A DNA stretch of 9,532 bases from Chitinophagales bacterium (GTDB lineage: Bacteria; Bacteroidota; Bacteroidia; Chitinophagales; Chitinophagaceae): contig JAAFHG010000112.1 in assembly GCA_013297585.1 (NCBI GenBank), positions 1 through 9,532 of the forward strand, in the 5' to 3' direction. Every line of letters starts with the position of its first letter. Position 1 is the stretch's first letter. The notes under the pieces were generated by a model. It did not search any database, had not been told where the DNA came from, and saw nothing but the letters and a program-made list of their open reading frames with translations. Positions 5,676 through 9,532 of this stretch are shown here, in pieces. The translations under genes and the position numbers were made by a program.

Positions 5676-6893
5676 TTAAGGACGTAAAATATTTTTTATG
5701 CGCAATTTTAACAGTAAAGGCTGCCCATTGCGCAGCACTAAAATACGCACTGTATTACCTGCATTTTGTAAGGCAGTTTTAAAAGCCTGTACGTTTTTAC
5801 TAAAATTATTGTCTATAGATAAAATAATGTCATCGGGTTTAAAACCAGCTTTTTCACCCGGCGAACCCGGCATAATATCTACCACCATGATGTTTTGCTC
5901 TATTTGATAAATGCCTAAACCAGTGTAAGAATAATCGAACTCTTCTTTTAAATGATTATTGGGTTTTAGATGAATGCTTAGTTCGGGATAATTGAGAATA
6001 ACATTAAAACGACGCAATAAATCATTACCCAGTAAGCCCCCAAGTAATGGATAGCTTGTAACATTAAAATCATCAGAAAAAATATAAACAGGCACTTTTC
6101 TAAACTTATAATTGCCTATCTGTACCGATTTTATCACCGTTATATCCATAGTTTTCTTACCGCCAAGGCCTTCGGCCTGTGTAGGGTAGCGCTTGCGCTT
6201 TTTTTTAAGTACCGCACTATCGGTTACATAATCTTCTGATAGCAACATACACAAACCTGCACCTGTATCAAATATAAAGCGATTGAAAAACAAACGTTCA
6301 TCTTCTATTTGCGCTTGCGGAAAAACGAGCGATGAGAAATTAGGCTTCATTAAATAGCCACCTTTTGGGTACTTAATGGTGCCAGGAGAAAGCACTTCTA
6401 TTTTTTGCAAATCGTAATCTATTTTTACAATATATCTACGCAAAAAACTAAAGCCAATAATACCATCTATTTTTACCCCATATACACTTGTAAGTAGGTC
6501 GTAATTATTTATGTGAAAGTCTAAATGTTCTACCGCTAAACCCGGCAGTTGCAATGTATGATTATTGGTAAAAGCCACTGTTTTTATACCCGCAATACCA
6601 CGTATGGTTTTATCGCTTATTTCTGTAACCATTTTATAAGTAACAACCGTTTCAGAATCTAGCGAAATGCCACCACTACCTGTATCTAGCACAAAATTGA
6701 GTGTATCAGGTATGTCGTCTATCCTTGCCCTTAATATAATAATACCACCACTAAGTTGTGTAAATGAAAACTTGGTAAGCATTTTTGCCTGCGGCAATAC
6801 AAACTCTTCCTGTGCAGCAGCGCTATGGCACAGAAGCACCGCTACATAAAATAGCAGTAATTTCAGCGCACCATGTAGCTGTTGCTGTTTCAT
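5676..6893 (-). CDS. Secreted two-lobed retropepsin-like aspartyl protease with C-terminal PDZ domain
   Basis: A 405-residue protein with a signal peptide (about 1-27, cut after ...LLCHSAAA-Q). Two retropepsin-like domains follow, each with its own active-site triad: LDTGSGG at 69-75 and FDTGAGLC at 208-215. Each has the matching hydrophobic-Gly flap-side element, DGIIGFSFLRRY at 143-154 and GLLGNDLLRRF at 286-296. A PDZ domain occupies about 322-398, with GLGIYQIEQNIMVVDIMPGSPGEKAGFKPDDIILSID in its first half. This fits the Asp_protease_2 (PF13650) plus PDZ architecture common in Bacteroidota. A pair of DTG lobes in one chain would let it work as a pepsin-like monomer rather than a dimer (inference). 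The substrate is unknown; it probably acts in the periplasm or outside the cell. It is 62 bp downstream of the serine hydrolase and 38 bp upstream of the GH25 gene, same strand. Confidence 0.9.
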   Translation of the reverse strand: MKQQQLHGALKLLLFYVAVLLCHSAAAQEEFVLPQAKMLTKFSFTQLSGGIIILRARIDDIPDTLNFVLDTGSGGISLDSETVVTYKMVTEISDKTIRGIAGIKTVAFTNNHTLQLPGLAVEHLDFHINNYDLLTSVYGVKIDGIIGFSFLRRYIVKIDYDLQKIEVLSPGTIKYPKGGYLMKPNFSSLVFPQAQIEDERLFFNRFIFDTGAGLCMLLSEDYVTDSAVLKKKRKRYPTQAEGLGGKKTMDITVIKSVQIGNYKFRKVPVYIFSDDFNVTSYPLLGGLLGNDLLRRFNVILNYPELSIHLKPNNHLKEEFDYSYTGLGIYQIEQNIMVVDIMPGSPGEKAGFKPDDIILSIDNNFSKNVQAFKTALQNAGNTVRILVLRNGQPLLLKLRIKNILRP

Positions 6894-6906
6894 ATTGGTA
6901 GCAAGT

Positions 6907-6926
6907 GATGCTTATACAAAAGCATC
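6907..6926 (-). other. Intercistronic stem-loop before the aspartyl protease gene
   Basis: GATGCTT (6907-6913) and AAGCATC (6920-6926) form a perfect 7-bp stem with a 6-base loop in the 62-bp gap between the serine hydrolase stop and the protease ATG, 13 bp from that ATG. No T-tract follows, so it more likely affects translation or mRNA processing within the operon than ends transcription. Confidence 0.35.
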
Positions 6927-6955
6927 TATTAAGCAATCTATTATTTAGTAAGCTA

Positions 6956-8383
6956 TTATAAACGTTCTAGCGCTTGTAATAGTTTAATGCCAAGTGCATC
7001 ACCATTGGTAGCATTGTTAGTAAGCACTGCTACTACCAAGCCTTTGGCTTCATTTACACACAACATCGTTCTACAACCATACGTACCACCACCATGCTGC
7101 CACACTACATCTGCATCATTCACCAAAAAATGCCAACCTAGCGCTACTTTCTGTACACTATCGCTAAACGTTTGTTGGTGCGCTAGTTGGTTATAAGCTA
7201 GCAAAGGACTTTTAAACACCGCCAATTGCTGCTTACCATACTGCAACAAATCTGCTGCATTGCTTTTTAAAGCACCGCAAGCAGCCAAGCTTTTAAAGCG
7301 CCATGCAGGTACGGCCTCACCTTTTTCGTTATAGCCTTGTGCTAGTAAGGCGCTGTCTTGCTGCGTTAGGGTTATTTTGGTGTTGGTAAGGCCAATTGGT
7401 TTGGCTATTTGTTCCAATACCAATTGCTCGTATGTTTTTTTGTAAATGCGTTCTAGTATTACACCAAGCAAGCCCACGGCAAGGTTACTATACTCATACG
7501 TGTCGCCGGGCTTACGCGTTGCCTTAAACTGTTTTAAAAAGGCAAATAGTGCTTTATCATCAAAATTTTCGTAAGGCTGTAAATAATTGGTAACTGTAAA
7601 ATTGAGGGTAAAAGGTAACCTTGGCAAGCCTGAACTATGGTTACTCAACTGTTGTAACGTAATGGTTTGTAAGTCTTTATTAGCAGCCACACTATCTGGC
7701 AAATACTTAGTAATGGCATCTTGTAGGCGCACTTTTTTATCTACCACCGCTTTGGCTAGTAATGTTGCAGTAAAAGTTTTAGAGATAGAACCAATCTCGT
7801 ATAAGGTTTGCTTAGTAGGTAGCTGCTTGCCATCTTTTACTGTTTCGCCATAGTTGTAGTAGTAATCTTTTCCTTTAGTATAAATGGCCACACTTGCACC
7901 TACATTGCCTACGGTGTTTATATAGTTATCTAGCAAAGTATCTACCGTTTTATCTGTTACAGTTAGCTTGGCATTATCAGTAGCAGATAGTATTTTTTTA
8001 CGTGTATCATCTTGAAAAGGCTGAATGGCAAATACTTTAAATTTATCCAAACTATCTAAGCTTATTAATAGTTGCAATGCTACAATGCCATCCATTTTGT
8101 ATTTGCTCACACCATTTTTGCTGCGCAAAAAAGTCACATTTCTAAAAGGCATTAAGCCATACAATTGTTTTTCGCAAATGGCAGTCCATTTATCGTAAGG
8201 CAAGGCTGTTTTAAAAGCTTCGCCTGCTAAGGCATAAGCGCTGTCGGCTTGTTTATTGGCAAAATACTGTAGCAGTTTTTGGGCTACAACATCGGTTTTA
8301 ATTTCTTGCGGTGTTGTTGGTTGTTGCGCTTGCACATCTATAAGTACAAAGCAAAAAAAGCAGATAGACAATATCAATTTCAT
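6956..8383 (-). CDS. Exported serine hydrolase, beta-lactamase/PBP4 fold, with DUF3887-like N-terminal domain
   Basis: From the ATG at 8383 the protein has 475 residues and a clean signal peptide (MKLILSICFFCFVLIDVQA, then Q). Residues about 30-125 resemble the DUF3887 domain often found before such hydrolases. The rest is a class C-like serine beta-lactamase/DD-peptidase fold (PF00144): the SxxK motif is SISK at 199-202 in EIGSISKTFTATLLA, the YxN motif is YSN at 298-300 in YEYSNLAVGLLG, and the third motif appears as HGGG at 430-433 in place of KTG. The nucleophile would be S199, with K202 and Y298 as general bases. Such proteins may be D-amino-acid peptidases, esterases or carboxypeptidases; the substrate cannot be told, and beta-lactam resistance is not implied. 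An in-frame ATG at 8416 would add 11 residues with a poorer signal peptide, though it has AAGG 5 bp before it. It heads the three-gene envelope operon. Confidence 0.9.
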   Translation of the reverse strand: MKLILSICFFCFVLIDVQAQQPTTPQEIKTDVVAQKLLQYFANKQADSAYALAGEAFKTALPYDKWTAICEKQLYGLMPFRNVTFLRSKNGVSKYKMDGIVALQLLISLDSLDKFKVFAIQPFQDDTRKKILSATDNAKLTVTDKTVDTLLDNYINTVGNVGASVAIYTKGKDYYYNYGETVKDGKQLPTKQTLYEIGSISKTFTATLLAKAVVDKKVRLQDAITKYLPDSVAANKDLQTITLQQLSNHSSGLPRLPFTLNFTVTNYLQPYENFDDKALFAFLKQFKATRKPGDTYEYSNLAVGLLGVILERIYKKTYEQLVLEQIAKPIGLTNTKITLTQQDSALLAQGYNEKGEAVPAWRFKSLAACGALKSNAADLLQYGKQQLAVFKSPLLAYNQLAHQQTFSDSVQKVALGWHFLVNDADVVWQHGGGTYGCRTMLCVNEAKGLVVAVLTNNATNGDALGIKLLQALERL

Positions 8384-8405
8384 TAAAAAGCGGTTTTTAC
8401 AGCCA

Positions 8406-8413
8406 TGAAAATA
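8406..8413 (-). promoter_or_regulatory. Weak promoter candidate for the serine hydrolase operon
   Basis: On the minus strand TTG (8432-8430) is followed after 16 bp by TATTTTCA (8413-8406), a partial match to TAnnTTTG. Transcription would begin near 8400, inside the longer reading of the gene, which is one reason to prefer the ATG at 8383 over that at 8416. Confidence 0.25.
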
Positions 8414-8459
8414 CACATTTAAACCTTGCCAATACCGCTAGTTTGCAACAATGCACCCT

Positions 8460-8467
8460 TACCTTTG
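8460..8467 (+). promoter_or_regulatory. Candidate -7 promoter box for mqnC
   Basis: TACCTTTG matches TAnnTTTG exactly and lies 23 bp before the mqnC ATG, giving a leader of about 17 nt. A TTTG (8442-8445) upstream is only 14 bp away, closer than the usual -33 spacing. It diverges from the serine hydrolase operon, so the two share a region of about 107 bp. Confidence 0.5.
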
Positions 8468-8490
8468 TTGATAGATTTAAATAGTATTGT

Positions 8491-9532
8491 ATGCAGTTAG
8501 CAGATTTGTATCAGAAAGCCTTGCGATTTGAGTTTTTGAGCATAGAAGAAGGCATGTTTTTATTTGAAAATGCACCGTTAACCGAGTTAATGAATGTAGC
8601 AGACGAGCTGCGCAAAATACAAGTACCACACGGCAAAGTCACTTGGCAAATAGATAGAAACGTAAACACCACCAATGTGTGTATTGCCAATTGTAAGTTT
8701 TGCAATTTCTACCGCATACCAGGCCATGCCGAAGCCTATATTACCGATATGCCTACCTACCGCAAAAAGATTACCGAAACCCTAAAATGGGGTGGTGATC
8801 AATTATTATTACAAGGTGGCCACCATCCAGATTTAGGCTTGCAGTTTTATGTAGATACGTTTAAAGCCATTAAAGACGAGTTTCCTACCATTAAAATACA
8901 CGCTTTAGGCCCACCAGAAGTAGCCCACATAACCAAACTAGAAAAAAGTACCCACCACGAAGTATTGAAAGCGTTAAAAGAAGCTGGTATGGATAGCTTA
9001 CCTGGTGCTGGCGCCGAAATTTTGGTAGATAGAGTAAGACGCTTAATAAGCAAAGGCAAATGCGGTGCAGACGAATGGCTAGAGGTAATGCACCAAGCGC
9101 ACAAACTAGATATTACCACAAGTGCCACTATGATGTTTGGCCATGTAGAAACCCTAGAAGAGCGCTTTATACACCTTGTAAAAATTAGAGAGATACAGGC
9201 GAAGAAACCAGAAAACGCCAAAGGCTTTTTAGCGTTTATACCTTGGACGTTTCAAGATGTAGATACCCTGCTTACTAGAATACGTGGCGTACAAAACCTT
9301 ACCACACCAGACGAATACATACGCATGATTGCTATTAGCCGTATTATGCTACCAAATGTGAAGAACATACAGGCAAGCTGGCTTACAGTGGGCAAGCAAA
9401 CTGCACAAATAACCTTACATGGTGGCGCCAACGATTTTGGTAGCATTATGCTAGAAGAAAACGTAGTAAGTGCTGCAGGTGCGCCACATAGATTTACCTA
9501 CAAAAGTATACAAGAAGCCATTGCAGAAGCTG
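8491..9532 (+). CDS. mqnC: Cyclic dehypoxanthine futalosine synthase MqnC, 3' end missing
   Basis: The first 347 residues are present, against about 370-380 for the family, so only the C-terminus is lost at the right edge. The radical SAM cluster motif CxxxCxxC is C64, C68, C71 in TNVCIANCKFCNFYRIPGH. Other MqnC marks are KVTWQIDRNVNTTN at 49-62, GGDQLLLQGGHHPDLG at 101-116, IHALGPPEVAH at 136-146, DSLPGAGAEILVDRVR at 168-183, TSATMMFGHVET at 210-221, FIPWTFQ at 249-255, and HGGANDFGSIMLEENVVSAAG at 310-330. The enzyme uses SAM and a [4Fe-4S] cluster to convert dehypoxanthine futalosine to its cyclic form in the futalosine route to menaquinone, in the cytosol. Related MqnE also carries the cluster, but the sequence after the cysteines (CNFYRIPGHAEAY) is that of MqnC. 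The ATG at 8491 has no Shine-Dalgarno. No other mqn gene is in view. Confidence 0.96.
   Translation, partial: MQLADLYQKALRFEFLSIEEGMFLFENAPLTELMNVADELRKIQVPHGKVTWQIDRNVNTTNVCIANCKFCNFYRIPGHAEAYITDMPTYRKKITETLKWGGDQLLLQGGHHPDLGLQFYVDTFKAIKDEFPTIKIHALGPPEVAHITKLEKSTHHEVLKALKEAGMDSLPGAGAEILVDRVRRLISKGKCGADEWLEVMHQAHKLDITTSATMMFGHVETLEERFIHLVKIREIQAKKPENAKGFLAFIPWTFQDVDTLLTRIRGVQNLTTPDEYIRMIAISRIMLPNVKNIQASWLTVGKQTAQITLHGGANDFGSIMLEENVVSAAGAPHRFTYKSIQEAIAEA

Noticed and set aside
6956..8383. True beta-lactamase
   Set aside because: The fold and SxxK/YxN motifs are shared by many peptidases and esterases. The third motif is HGGG rather than KTG, and there is an extra N-terminal DUF3887-like domain, so resistance cannot be claimed.
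8847..9221. 124-codon minus-strand reading frame inside mqnC
   Set aside because: It lies wholly antisense to a highly conserved MqnC segment and has no family features; a shadow frame.
1..9532. CRISPR array, tRNA, rRNA, insertion sequence or phage genes
   Set aside because: No regular direct repeats with spacers, no cloverleaf-like sequence, no transposase or phage proteins in any frame examined.

Overview
The window looks like chromosomal DNA from an AT-rich member of the Bacteroidota, most likely near Chitinophagaceae/Sphingobacteriia. The grounds are a Rho factor with a long disordered insert, a Bacteroidota-type L34, starts without Shine-Dalgarno sequences, several -7 boxes matching the phylum consensus TAnnTTTG, and a futalosine-pathway enzyme with typical Bacteroidota sequence. 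I see no phage, plasmid, insertion sequence, CRISPR array or tRNA.

Left part (1-3841, all minus strand): the N-terminal 276 residues of a YejK/NdpA-type nucleoid-associated protein run off the left edge. Next comes the cluster read in the order rpmH (L34), rnpA (RNase P protein), yidD (membrane insertion factor). A strong intrinsic terminator separates rpmH from rnpA, and yidD begins inside the end of rnpA. Upstream of rpmH lies rho, with a 240-bp gap holding the rpmH promoter and a large palindromic repeat. That repeat shares an 11-base word with a degenerate tandem repeat upstream of the nucleoid-associated gene.

Middle (3842-4842): a 324-bp divergent region holds the presumed rho promoter and long rho leader on one side, and the promoter of a small VanZ-like membrane protein (plus strand, TTG start) on the other. 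After the VanZ gene, a 290-bp gap carries a perfect 9-bp hairpin that works as an intrinsic terminator for the minus strand, plus a 10-codon ORF of doubtful meaning.

Right part (4843-8416, minus strand): three exported or membrane-anchored enzymes lie head to tail in the order serine hydrolase (beta-lactamase/PBP4 fold), two-lobed retropepsin-like aspartyl protease with PDZ domain, and membrane-anchored GH25 lysozyme. Gaps are 62 and 38 bp, so they probably form one envelope-directed operon ending at the terminator near 4589. Divergent from it, on the plus strand, is mqnC, a radical SAM enzyme of the futalosine route to menaquinone, truncated by the right edge.

Most of the window is ordinary housekeeping. 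The points that deserve a second look are the paired intergenic repeats, the terminator splitting rpmH from rnpA, the Rho insert, and the three-enzyme envelope operon. I did not find convincing evidence of a wholly new system.
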